Below, piece after piece: positions 1 through 6,947 of a stretch of 10,720 bases of DNA. The notes under the pieces are model-generated. The model searched no databases, was not told the DNA's origin, and saw nothing but the letters and a program-made list of their open reading frames with translations. Position 1 is the first letter of the stretch. Each line of letters opens with the position of its first letter. A program made the translations under genes and the position numbers. The stretch covers positions 1-10,720 of the forward strand of contig CAZUSO010000082.1 in assembly GCA_964622775.1 (NCBI GenBank), given 5' to 3'. The stretch is from CAZUSO01 sp964622775. GTDB lineage: Bacteria > Bacteroidota > Bacteroidia > Chitinophagales > Chitinophagaceae.

Positions 1-183
1 GCCTCCAATTGTGCACCATTAGAGAGCAATAAAATTTAATGCAAACCTATACAGCGCTTTTTGATGATGCAACTATTTCACATGGAAGATTGCCCGGAAT
101 ATTTGACAAAATGTCAAAAAAATGCTGCTTTTTTATGTATAATATAAAAAACACTACCTTAGCAGTATAAATAATTACCCGGC
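1..183. other. AT-rich leader upstream of the XRE regulator
   Basis: No coding potential was seen on either strand. The stretch is AT-rich and holds a perfect 7-3-7 palindrome (102-118), then a TATAAT-like run at 138-143. It has no clear full Bacteroidota promoter. The best -7 candidate is AATATTTG at 98-105, one mismatch from TAnnTTTG, without a well-spaced -33 box. No Shine-Dalgarno sequence precedes the ATG at 184. Confidence 0.5.
102..118. promoter_or_regulatory. Perfect inverted repeat, candidate operator
   Basis: The sequence reads TTTGACA-AAA-TGTCAAA, with seven-base arms and a three-base spacer. It lies 65 bp before the start of the XRE-type regulator and overlaps a weak -7-like box at 98-105. 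XRE-family dimers bind short palindromes like this and often repress their own genes, so autoregulation is a reasonable inference. Binding itself cannot be seen from sequence. Confidence 0.4.
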
Positions 184-534
184 ATGAACACACCGGAATC
201 CCAACGTCCCCACATCGGCCATAATATCAGGATGCTGCGCGAACTGCGCAATTATACGCAGGAATATATGGCTCATAGCATTGGCATCAGCAGGCAAAGC
301 TATTCCAGGCTGGAGCAGGCGGAAGACACCCAGACGGTACATGTATTACAAAAAATAGCCGGGGTGCTAAACATTACTATCTTCGACATACTCACTTTTG
401 AAGAGCATTTGCGTATTGACACGCTTCATTCCGGCAGAGCTTTTGCAAGCATGGAAATGCTTACTGAATTACTGTCCTCCGAGTCCGGGCAAAACGTGTT
501 GGCCTTGCTACAACAAATGGCAGAAAAGCTGTAA
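184..534 (+). CDS. XRE-family helix-turn-helix transcriptional regulator
   Basis: This is a 116-residue cytoplasmic protein and the only plus-strand gene in the window. Residues about 12-70 form a Cro/C1-type HTH: the segment around RELRNYTQEYMAHSIGISRQ matches helices 1-3, followed by SYSRLEQAED and the closing LNITIFDIL helix. The tail (about 78-116) is an alpha-helical extension without a recognised sensor or peptidase domain. The ATG at 184 is the only sensible start and has no Shine-Dalgarno, as is usual in Bacteroidota. A perfect palindrome 65 bp upstream could be its operator. It converges on meaB and is not obviously part of that operon. No toxin-type partner such as HipA is seen next to it inside the window, though anything to the left is cut off. 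The fold is secure; target genes are unknown. Confidence 0.85.
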   Translation: MNTPESQRPHIGHNIRMLRELRNYTQEYMAHSIGISRQSYSRLEQAEDTQTVHVLQKIAGVLNITIFDILTFEEHLRIDTLHSGRAFASMEMLTELLSSESGQNVLALLQQMAEKL

Positions 535-684
535 CCATTTCCTCCCATTCGGCATTCTGTCCCTAAGCAGGTTCGGCATACTGCCGCTGTCCGGCGCAGT
601 AAAATCCCCAAGGGTATACCACGCCACAAAAGCATCATTTCCGTTTTTGATTATTCTTCAATCACGGTGAGCAAGTACCGGCGC
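535..684. other. Convergent intergenic region between the XRE gene and meaB
   Basis: No gene is supported here. Two imperfect direct copies of TTCGGCATNCTG lie at 549-560 and 572-583. A bulged hairpin (641-667) has arms CCGT+GATT and AATCACGG, with four extra T residues on the left arm. It might stop transcription arriving from either side, but no proper T-tract follows on either strand, so a terminator call is weak. Confidence 0.3.
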
Positions 685-1677
685 TTATTTCATCCGGGCG
701 CTGATGCGCTTAACGAGGCTTACTACAGCAGAATAAGGATGCAGGTTTCCCGTTTCCACCTGTTGACGGATGTCTGCAATCTGTACCTGGAAATCTTCCT
801 GGTTAAACAAAAGCCTGAAGATACCTTCATGCAGCAAACGGTCAAACGCAAGCAGGTTTTGCTCCTTTCTCTTTTGCTGAAAAAAACCGCTGAGCGTGGC
901 TTTAAGCACATAGCTTTCCACCATTTCCGCTATTTCCGTAATGCCTGTATTGTTGTATGCCGAAGCGATCTTAACCGGCGGTGTCCAGCCGGAAGCGGCC
1001 GGCGGCAGAAAATGCATGGCGCGGGCGTATTCGCTCCGGGCGGCTTTGGCTTTATTCAGGTTTTGTCCGTCTGCTTTGGTAATCACCACACCGTCCGCCA
1101 TTTCCATAATGCCCCGCTTGATGCCCTGCAGCTCGTCGCCGGCTCCGGTGAGCATCAGCAGGAGAAAAAAATCCGTGATACGGCTGACTTCGGTTTCGCT
1201 TTGCCCGACACCCACCGTTTCAATAATGACCCTGTCAAAGCCCGCAGCTTCGCACAACAATATCGCTTCACGGGTCCGGTAAGTAATGCCACCCAGGCTG
1301 CCGCCCGAAGCGGTAGGGCGAATGAAGGCATCAGGATGCGCAGAGAGCTTTTCCATACGGGTTTTATCACCCAGGATACTGCCTTTGCTTTTGCTGCTGG
1401 AAGGATCGATGGCTAATACGGCCACTTTTTTACCCTGAGCGATCCAATGCATGCCAAAGGATTCGATAAAGGTGCTTTTTCCGACACCAGGAACACCGGT
1501 AATGCCAATCCGGATGCTTTTCCCCGAATGCGGCAATACGGCGTCCATCAGCGCCGTTGCGGCAGGCTGATGTTCCGGGTTACGCGATTCAATCAGGGTG
1601 ATCGCCCGGCTGAGCGCAACGATATTACCCTCGCGTAGCCGGGTAAAAAGTTCCGTTATGTTTTCCGTATTCCGCAA
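685..1677 (-). CDS. meaB: MeaB/ArgK-family GTPase, methylmalonyl-CoA mutase chaperone
   Basis: A SIMIBI-class P-loop GTPase of 330 residues, the usual family length. MeaB-type proteins guard methylmalonyl-CoA mutase, gating cofactor loading and releasing damaged cobalamin using GTP. Visible motifs are the P-loop GVPGVGKST (61-69), the IDPSS segment (90-94), ILGDKTRM (101-108), IRPTASGGSLGG (119-130), the Walker B region ETVGVGQSE (153-161), and base recognition TKAD (200-203), the T variant of [NT]KxD. The C-terminal helical part (about 265-330) fits the dimerisation arm. It is the last gene of the mutase operon, 50 bp behind the thioesterase. The start is uncertain: the first standard in-frame codon is TTG at 1677, and no ATG or GTG lies between it and the upstream stop. 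A strong AGGAGGT at 1720-1726 lies too far upstream for this TTG. Identity is firm; the exact N-terminus is not. Confidence 0.93.
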   Translation of the reverse strand: MRNTENITELFTRLREGNIVALSRAITLIESRNPEHQPAATALMDAVLPHSGKSIRIGITGVPGVGKSTFIESFGMHWIAQGKKVAVLAIDPSSSKSKGSILGDKTRMEKLSAHPDAFIRPTASGGSLGGITYRTREAILLCEAAGFDRVIIETVGVGQSETEVSRITDFFLLLMLTGAGDELQGIKRGIMEMADGVVITKADGQNLNKAKAARSEYARAMHFLPPAASGWTPPVKIASAYNNTGITEIAEMVESYVLKATLSGFFQQKRKEQNLLAFDRLLHEGIFRLLFNQEDFQVQIADIRQQVETGNLHPYSAVVSLVKRISARMK

Positions 1678-1719
1678 ATCCTGTTCCGTATTAAAGATAA
1701 AAGTAGCTATTAATTATTG

Positions 1720-1726
1720 ACCTCCT
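1720..1726 (-). promoter_or_regulatory. Strong Shine-Dalgarno far from the meaB start
   Basis: AGGAGGT on the minus strand lies immediately after the thioesterase stop codon. The other genes here have no such site. It is 42 nt from the TTG start of meaB, too far for direct use. An in-frame ATA at 1708-1710 sits 10 nt from the GGAGG and would add 11 residues. This is either a start at a very rare codon, a remnant, or a chance match. Confidence 0.4.
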
Positions 1727-1727
1727 T

Positions 1728-2123
1728 TTATTCCTCTTCTCTCAGGCGATCATCGGTATAAGTAATGGCCGTTTTTCCATGCGGGGTTGGGCGACCCTGC
1801 TCATCTACAGTCACAAACACCATTTTATCAATGGTCAGGATCTGCTCCTGGCTGAGCTTATTGCGCACCTGGCAGGTCAGCGTAAGCGATGTCGTACCGA
1901 AATGCGTGGCCTTAATACCCATCTCAATGATGTCGCCCTGGCGCACCGAGCTGACAAAATTAATTTCAGAGATAAACCTGGTCACGCATCGTTTGGTGCC
2001 TAACTGGATAATGGCATAGATGGCTGCTTCTTCGTCTAACCATCGCAAAAGGCTGCCGCCGAACAAGGTATTGCCGGCATTCAGATCTTCAGGCTTAATC
2101 AGCTTTCGGGTGTAAAAATTCAT
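1728..2123 (-). CDS. Hotdog-fold acyl-CoA thioesterase (YciA-like)
   Basis: A 131-residue single hotdog domain. Such enzymes hydrolyse acyl-CoA to the free acid and CoA in the cytoplasm. The signature LNAGNTLFGGSLLRWLDEEA (14-33) matches the YciA/BFIT-type pattern, with N17, the FGG turn and candidate catalytic D30 heading the central helix. The later strands carry GTTSLTLTCQV (76-86) and FVTVDEQGRP (103-112), also typical. The ATG at 2123 is supported by a TAnnTTTG-like box (GATATTTG) 16 nt upstream. It lies between the mutase large subunit (134-bp gap) and meaB (50-bp gap). That placement suggests a role in clearing or recycling acyl-CoA around the methylmalonyl-CoA pathway, for example propionyl- or methylmalonyl-CoA. 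The substrate cannot be read from sequence. Confidence 0.88.
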   Translation of the reverse strand: MNFYTRKLIKPEDLNAGNTLFGGSLLRWLDEEAAIYAIIQLGTKRCVTRFISEINFVSSVRQGDIIEMGIKATHFGTTSLTLTCQVRNKLSQEQILTIDKMVFVTVDEQGRPTPHGKTAITYTDDRLREEE

Positions 2124-2139
2124 TGAAAATCTTTTAAGT

Positions 2140-2147
2140 CAAATATC
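2140..2147 (-). promoter_or_regulatory. Candidate -7 promoter box for thioesterase-meaB
   Basis: GATATTTG on the minus strand differs from Bacteroidota TAnnTTTG at the first base only and ends 16 nt before the thioesterase ATG, the same distance as for psd. No -33 TTTG at a fitting distance was seen. It would give thioesterase and meaB an internal promoter separate from the one before the mutase genes. Confidence 0.35.
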
Positions 2148-2207
2148 AAAACAGTGTCATCTTAAGTATATTTTGTCTGCATTGTTAAATCCTGTAAAAT
2201 TGACTAT

Positions 2208-2219
2208 CAGGTTTTCCTG
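2208..2219 (+). terminator. Weak hairpin followed by a T-tract in the gap after the mutase large subunit
   Basis: CAGG-TTTT-CCTG is followed on the plus strand by TTTTTAATTTT. The stem is only four base pairs and the T-tract faces the plus direction, whereas both flanking genes run on the minus strand. It may be chance in AT-rich DNA and does not obviously end the mutase transcript. Confidence 0.15.
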
Positions 2220-2257
2220 TTTTTAATTTTGACTTTTGCATTTTTACTTAACACTAT

Positions 2258-4381
2258 TTAATCATCCAATAATTTTTTCAGGATCTCGATAGCGCTTTTG
2301 GCAATCACCGTTCCGGGACCAAATATAAAGGCCACCCCGGCTTCGTACAGAAATGCATAATCCTGACGGGGAATCACGCCGCCGGCTACTACCATAATAT
2401 CATCGCGGCCGTATTTTTTCAACTCATCAATCACCTGGGGCACCAGTGTTTTGTGCCCCGCAGCAAGACTGGATACACCCAGGATATGCACATCATTTTC
2501 CACGGCCTGCCTGGCGGCCTCCGCCGGGGTTTGAAACAATGGGCCGATGTCCACATCAAAGCCCAGGTCGGCAAAGCTGGTAGCGATAATCTTTGCTCCG
2601 CGGTCATGGCCGTCCTGCCCCATTTTGGCGACCATAATCCTGGGGCGACGCCCGTCTTTTTCCGCAAATTTGTCTGCCAGCTTCATGGCTTCCTGAAAAT
2701 CACTGTTCATGGCTATTTCTTTTTGATATACACCCGAAATTGCGCGGATACCGGCCTGGTAGCGTCCGAAAACTTTTTCCAGCGCAGCGGAAATTTCGCC
2801 CAGAGTAGCGCGTTCGCGGGCTGCGGCAACAGCCAATTCCAGCAGGTTACCCTTTCCGGTTGAAGCCGCTTCGGTCAGCGCATTCATCGCTTCCTGCGCC
2901 TTCCCGCTGTTTCGTTCTTTTTTAACCCGTTCCAGCCGTTCCAATTGCTGCTGACGAACTTTAGTATTGTCCACTTCCAGAATGTCAAAGGCCACATCAT
3001 TTTCCGACACATAGCGGTTTACGCCCACAATAATATCCTTACCACTGTCAATGCGAGCCTGCTTTTTAGCAGCCGCTTCTTCAATCCGCATTTTCGGGAT
3101 ACCGGTTTCAATGGCCTTTGCCATGCCGCCCAGCGCTTCCACTTCTTCTATTAAAGCCCAGGCCTTATGCGCCACCTGCCCGGTCAGGTATTCCACATAA
3201 TAAGCGCCGCCCCAGGGATCCACGGTGCGGCAGATATCGGTTTCCTGCTGTAAGATAATCTGGGTATTCCGTGCAATACGTGCGCTGAAATCCGTCGGCA
3301 ATGCAATTGCTTCATCCAGCGCATTGGTATGCAGACTTTGCGTATGTCCCATAGCTGCGGCCAGCGCCTCTATGCAGGTGCGCGTGACATTGTTGAAAGG
3401 GTCCTGCTCCGTCAGGCTCCAGCCGCTGGTCTGGCAATGGGTACGCAGCGCCATGCTTTTTTCTTTAGCAGGATTAAACTGTTTTACCATTTTAGCCCAT
3501 AGCATCCTGGCCGCACGCATCTTGGCAATCTCCATAAAATGATTCATGCCAATGGCCCAGAAAAAGGAAAGCCGGGGCGCGAAGTCGTCAATCTTTAATC
3601 CTGCGCTGATCCCGGTTCGAATATACTCGAGACCGTCGGCTAAGGTATAGGCAAGCTCTATATCGGCGGTAGCGCCGGCTTCCTGCATGTGGTAGCCGCT
3701 AATGGAAATAGAATTGAAGCGGGGCATATTGCGCGAGGTATATTCAAAAATATCCGCAATAATTTTCATGGAATGTTCCGGGGGATAGATATAGGTATTA
3801 CGCACCATAAATTCCTTGAGGATATCATTCTGGATCGTGCCGCTCAGCTGAGCCGGCGCTACGCCCTGCTCCTCTGCCGCCACAATATAAAAGGCCATAA
3901 TGGGTAATACGGCGCCGTTCATCGTCATGGATACGCTCATCTCGTTCAGGGGAATCTGATCGAACAATATCTTCATATCCTCCACGGAATCGATGGCTAC
4001 CCCGGCTTTTCCCACATCACCCACCACGCGCTCATGGTCGCTGTCGTAGCCCCGGTGGGTGGCAAGATCGAAGGCGATGGAAAGACCTTTTTGTCCTGCT
4101 GCAAGATTTTTCCGGTAAAATGCGTTGCTTTCTTCCGCCGTACTGAAACCAGCGTACTGCCTAATCGTCCAGGGTTTTTGCACATACATGCTGCTGTACG
4201 GCCCACGCAAAAAAGGCACAATGCCGGCGGCAAAATGCAATTGTTTTTTTTCCTGGATATCTCCTTCCGAGAAGGCAGTGGGGATGATAATACCTTCCGC
4301 ATTTTCTTCAGACAACACTTCTTCCTGTTGCCTGACAATATTTGTACGCTGATAGGGTATTGTTGAAAAATCTTTTCTCAT
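2258..4381 (-). CDS. mutB: Methylmalonyl-CoA mutase large (catalytic) subunit
   Basis: Converts (R)-methylmalonyl-CoA and succinyl-CoA using adenosylcobalamin. With the ATG at 4381 it has 707 residues, normal for this subunit. The reading frame extends to a TTG at 4474, but that would overlap the small-subunit gene and add an unrelated 31-residue head. The TIM-barrel half includes the substrate region YSSMYVQKPWTIRQYAGFS (62-80), R194 in FMVRNTYIYPP and H231 in SGYHMQEAG. By alignment from memory with the Propionibacterium enzyme these match Y75-Y89, R207 and H244, with two mild changes (T77 to S64, R82 to K69). The B12-binding half (about 580-707) has K586, D590 and H592 in AKMGQDGHDRG, where H592 is the lower axial cobalt ligand, then GVSSLAAGH and VVAGGVIP. 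It follows the small subunit by 58 bp. Both halves are intact and methylmalonyl-type specificity is well supported. Confidence 0.96.
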   Translation of the reverse strand: MRKDFSTIPYQRTNIVRQQEEVLSEENAEGIIIPTAFSEGDIQEKKQLHFAAGIVPFLRGPYSSMYVQKPWTIRQYAGFSTAEESNAFYRKNLAAGQKGLSIAFDLATHRGYDSDHERVVGDVGKAGVAIDSVEDMKILFDQIPLNEMSVSMTMNGAVLPIMAFYIVAAEEQGVAPAQLSGTIQNDILKEFMVRNTYIYPPEHSMKIIADIFEYTSRNMPRFNSISISGYHMQEAGATADIELAYTLADGLEYIRTGISAGLKIDDFAPRLSFFWAIGMNHFMEIAKMRAARMLWAKMVKQFNPAKEKSMALRTHCQTSGWSLTEQDPFNNVTRTCIEALAAAMGHTQSLHTNALDEAIALPTDFSARIARNTQIILQQETDICRTVDPWGGAYYVEYLTGQVAHKAWALIEEVEALGGMAKAIETGIPKMRIEEAAAKKQARIDSGKDIIVGVNRYVSENDVAFDILEVDNTKVRQQQLERLERVKKERNSGKAQEAMNALTEAASTGKGNLLELAVAAARERATLGEISAALEKVFGRYQAGIRAISGVYQKEIAMNSDFQEAMKLADKFAEKDGRRPRIMVAKMGQDGHDRGAKIIATSFADLGFDVDIGPLFQTPAEAARQAVENDVHILGVSSLAAGHKTLVPQVIDELKKYGRDDIMVVAGGVIPRQDYAFLYEAGVAFIFGPGTVIAKSAIEILKKLLDD

Positions 4382-4439
4382 GCTAAACGCTGAAAATATT
4401 ACTGATAAAATACAATTTGCTATGCCGGAATTATCCGGT

Positions 4440-5786
4440 TCAATCTGCCCAATCCCGCATGATCTCCCCGGCAATATTGATAGCCGGGAACCTGCCGCCC
4501 GCCGTTGAGTTTGAGTAATGCAACATTTTGCTTATTTCTTCCTTAGCCTGATATTTATTTACCCCTGCCAGCACCCTTGTTCCCTGCCTGTATTCTTCTA
4601 ATAACTTATTGGCCTGTCCCTGAACGGCACGTTGCGGAATGTCTTTTTCGCAGGCCGAAAGCCAGCCGCCTTCTTTTTCAATTTCCTGAAAAGCAGTCCA
4701 GGCATTTTCAGCTAACTGTTGCGTTATGTTTTCAATAAAATATGAACCATGAGCCGCATCGGCTACTTTTTGCAAATAGCTTTCTTCTTTAAAAATATGC
4801 TGCTGATTACGGCTGAGTCGGCTGCTGAAAGGGGTAGGTTCGCGAAGAGCTGCATCGAAACGGTGAATGATAAGGCTGTCGCATCCCCCTAAAACACCAG
4901 CCATTCCTGCAATGGTATCGCGTAATAAATTGGAATAAGCATCTACAGGCGCACGATACAGGTCTCCGGTTACGACCTGCAAATGCAACCCGGCATCCAG
5001 ACCGTAAGCCTGCAACAGGCAGGCGACTAAACTTCTCAGGGCGCGCAATTTTGCAATCTGCTCAAAAAAGTTCGTATCGGTGGCCGCCGTGATAAATATC
5101 TTTTCAATACGAGAAGTCTCTTGGTTATTCCCGGCAAGATTCAGGTATTCGTTCAGGTGTGCCAGGGTACACGCAAGTTCATATACCGGCGTAGCGCCTG
5201 CATTGGTATAAGTTGCCGCATTAACGGCAATGTTTTTGTGACCGATTCGACCCTGCATTAAGCGCTCTGTGTTTTCCGCAATGCTCCTGCCGTCAGGAAT
5301 TTTGTCTGCACACCGGCTAATAGGATCACAGATTATATAGGTATTCAAATGATGGCGGAGCATACCGGATGCAGCCAGGTAGTCGTCAAAATGATTCAGG
5401 AAATCCTGTAGCGAATCATCTGTCTCAAAAACAGTCATGATGATGGCCAGGTCAATATCCTTCAACAGCCGTGGCAAATCAACCTTACCCGAAATGTCAA
5501 ACCTCAGGGCATTCACACCTCCGAGAAGCGCCTCAAGCGCCGCTTCATTTGCAGTCGTTTCATTTCCTTCTACTTTTATGGTAACGGCTATCTCCCAGTC
5601 GGGATTGGTAAAGGCGGGCGGTGTTGGTTGTTCCGCATCAGATGTGGTGTAAAACGGTCGAACCAGAATGCCATTCCTGTCGGTAAACGACAAATCATTG
5701 AAGGTAGTGCCTTTTAAATCCTGTGTGATACGAGCCTTCCACTGCTCGTCGGTAACGGCGTTAAATGTTGAAAATAATTGCTCCAT
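4440..5786 (-). CDS. mutA: Methylmalonyl-CoA mutase small (non-catalytic) subunit
   Basis: A 448-residue partner of the catalytic subunit. It is a barrel-only paralogue. The stretch around 323-374 (SSRLSRNQQHIFKEES through EIEKEGG) aligns with the SARIARNTQ-to-EVEALGG part of the large subunit. The stretch around 186-215 (VNAATYTNAGATPVYELA) matches SGYHMQEAGATADIELA, but the catalytic histidine is replaced. The protein ends near residue 448, with no DxHxxG or other cobalamin-binding domain, so it is shorter than the roughly 640-residue Propionibacterium small subunit. It probably has a structural role in a heterodimer. The ATG at 5786 is the first start after a consensus promoter, with no Shine-Dalgarno. 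First gene of the mutase operon; no B12 riboswitch fits in its 75-bp leader. Confidence 0.93.
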   Translation of the reverse strand: MEQLFSTFNAVTDEQWKARITQDLKGTTFNDLSFTDRNGILVRPFYTTSDAEQPTPPAFTNPDWEIAVTIKVEGNETTANEAALEALLGGVNALRFDISGKVDLPRLLKDIDLAIIMTVFETDDSLQDFLNHFDDYLAASGMLRHHLNTYIICDPISRCADKIPDGRSIAENTERLMQGRIGHKNIAVNAATYTNAGATPVYELACTLAHLNEYLNLAGNNQETSRIEKIFITAATDTNFFEQIAKLRALRSLVACLLQAYGLDAGLHLQVVTGDLYRAPVDAYSNLLRDTIAGMAGVLGGCDSLIIHRFDAALREPTPFSSRLSRNQQHIFKEESYLQKVADAAHGSYFIENITQQLAENAWTAFQEIEKEGGWLSACEKDIPQRAVQGQANKLLEEYRQGTRVLAGVNKYQAKEEISKMLHYSNSTAGGRFPAINIAGEIMRDWAD

Positions 5787-5819
5787 TATGATATTGCAGT
5801 CCGATAAGGAATTGCGTCA

Positions 5820-5854
5820 CAAATATACAATGGAATTATTCAGTTGCAGGCAAA
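5820..5854 (-). promoter_or_regulatory. Bacteroidota-type promoter of the methylmalonyl-CoA mutase operon
   Basis: On the minus strand, -33 TTTG (5851-5854) and -7 TATATTTG (5820-5827, an exact TAnnTTTG) are separated by 23 bp, at the upper end of the range reported for the Bacteroidota primary sigma factor. Transcription would start near 5813, giving a leader of roughly 27 nt before the mutA ATG. It starts the unit mutA-mutB-thioesterase-meaB. Confidence 0.7.
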
Positions 5855-5861
5855 GCCCGTA

Positions 5862-6557
5862 TTAATAGGTATATTTAGGTGGCTTATGAGACGGTTTGAT
5901 GCCCTTAGGGAATTTGTTATGCGGCAGCTCGGCTTCTCTTTTTTTAATATAATTGCTGTCTAAGGTGCTGGCTATGGTAAATCGTTTGGAGCTGATCAGG
6001 TCGTCCACCTGGTATTCCTCCTCCCGTTCCAACTGGCCGGTCACAGGATTGTAGTAGCGCCAGGTGCCATGCTTTAATGATCCTTTTTCGGAAGGGACAA
6101 TGACCAGGGTATCTAAGTAGGTAATGGGATTGGTAACATAGATGGAATCGAACTTATTATCGGGGTTGAGTCCGCGGTAATTCCCCGTGCAAACCAAGCG
6201 GCCGTTTTGGTAGTATTGCGAGGTACCGTTCCGCACATTATTGGAGAAATTTTCGATAGCCATCAACTGGCCGAACTTATCCACTTTATACCACAAGCCG
6301 CTTTTTCTTCCGTCCTGATAACTGCCAAACTCCATGTATGCCGGCTCTCCTCTCAAAGCCTCATGGCTATAAAACCACATGCCTTGTTTTCGGTTTTGCC
6401 CGTCGGTTTTATTCAGGCTGTCCTGATGTTCTTCTCTGGGAGTATTGTCTTTATTGTTGGATTGATGATTGATCTGAGCTTCGGCAGGCAGTACACAGAG
6501 GCAACATGCCATAAGCATCAGAGCTTTTATATGTTGGAAAAAATTCAGGGTAATCAT
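5862..6557 (-). CDS. Secreted MORN-repeat-like protein (YwqK-type), function unknown
   Basis: This 231-residue protein starts with a signal peptide: a charged start, a hydrophobic core ALMLMACCLCVLP (12-24) and an AEA|Q cleavage site near 27-28, so it is exported. The mature part has repeated G-x-W-x-x-Y units with polar turns: RKQGMWFYSHEA (57-68), RKSGLWYKVDKFGQL (84-98), RNGTSQYYQNGRLVCTGNY (109-127) and LKHGTWRYYNPVTGQLERE (161-179). These resemble the MORN/YwqK antitoxin-component repeats common in Bacteroidota, with unknown roles. The C-terminus is basic and proline-rich (PKGIKPSHKPPKYTY). Its ATG overlaps the iscA-like stop as ATGA, so it is probably translated by coupling. It ends 33 bp before the -33 side of the mutase promoter region. 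Nothing supports a real toxin-antitoxin role here. Confidence 0.75.
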   Translation of the reverse strand: MITLNFFQHIKALMLMACCLCVLPAEAQINHQSNNKDNTPREEHQDSLNKTDGQNRKQGMWFYSHEALRGEPAYMEFGSYQDGRKSGLWYKVDKFGQLMAIENFSNNVRNGTSQYYQNGRLVCTGNYRGLNPDNKFDSIYVTNPITYLDTLVIVPSEKGSLKHGTWRYYNPVTGQLEREEEYQVDDLISSKRFTIASTLDSNYIKKREAELPHNKFPKGIKPSHKPPKYTY

Positions 6558-6898
6558 ACAGCAAACGAAGTGCCGCAGCCACAGGAGCTGCTGGCGTTTG
6601 GGTTACTGAAAACAAATCCCCGCGCATTCAGTCCGTTGGAATAATCAATCTCCATCCCGGCTAAATAGAGCTCGTGTGCTTTTTTCATCACAACCGGAAT
6701 GCCTTGTATGTTGTATTCCTCATCGTCCGCCTCTTTGCTGTCAAAGCCCAGCACATAACTGAGTCCTGAGCAGCCGCCGCCTTTAACACCTACGCGCAGG
6801 AAGGGCGTATTTTTGGTGGAATCGTCCTGCAATAACCTGTTGATTTCTGCCAATGCACCTGTGGTAAAAGATACCGGCGCTGTAATCACTGTTGACAT
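6554..6898 (-). CDS. HesB/IscA/ErpA-type iron-sulfur carrier protein
   Basis: A 114-residue A-type Fe-S carrier, full length. These proteins receive clusters from the ISC/SUF scaffold and hand them to target enzymes in the cytoplasm. All three ligand cysteines are present: C43 in GGGCSG and C106 and C108 in SSCGCG near the end. The family segment MEIDYSNGLNARGFVFSNPN (82-101) precedes the CGC motif. The ATG at 6898 lies 49 bp behind the upstream hypothetical gene with no Shine-Dalgarno or clear promoter, so it is probably co-transcribed. The stop overlaps the start of the MORN protein. No other isc or suf gene is nearby, so it is a stand-alone carrier; iscA, erpA or sufA cannot be told apart from sequence alone. 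Confidence 0.93.
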   Translation of the reverse strand: MSTVITAPVSFTTGALAEINRLLQDDSTKNTPFLRVGVKGGGCSGLSYVLGFDSKEADDEEYNIQGIPVVMKKAHELYLAGMEIDYSNGLNARGFVFSNPNASSSCGCGTSFAV

Positions 6899-6947
6899 TT
6901 TTTATAAAAATTCGTTATGGAATATATATTGTCGGATAGCCGTCTGA

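Noticed and set aside
426..638. Small minus-strand frame opposite the end of the XRE gene
   Set aside because: Overlaps a real gene, is rich in Cys and Arg in a shadow-like way, and shows no family signal.
667..1416. 249-codon open frame on the plus strand
   Set aside because: It lies entirely antisense to meaB, whose GTPase motifs are intact; the translation shows no recognisable motif and is a shadow of the real gene.
4382..4474. N-terminal extension of the mutase large subunit from TTG at 4474
   Set aside because: It overlaps the small-subunit gene and adds 31 residues unlike any mutase N-terminus; ATG at 4381 gives the family start and length.
5787..5861. Cobalamin riboswitch before the mutase operon
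   Set aside because: The gap is 75 bp and the predicted leader about 27 nt, far too short, and no B12-box-like sequence is visible.
5862..6557. Toxin-antitoxin role for the MORN protein
   Set aside because: YwqK-type repeats are labelled 'antitoxin component' in databases, but there is a signal peptide and no toxin gene nearby.
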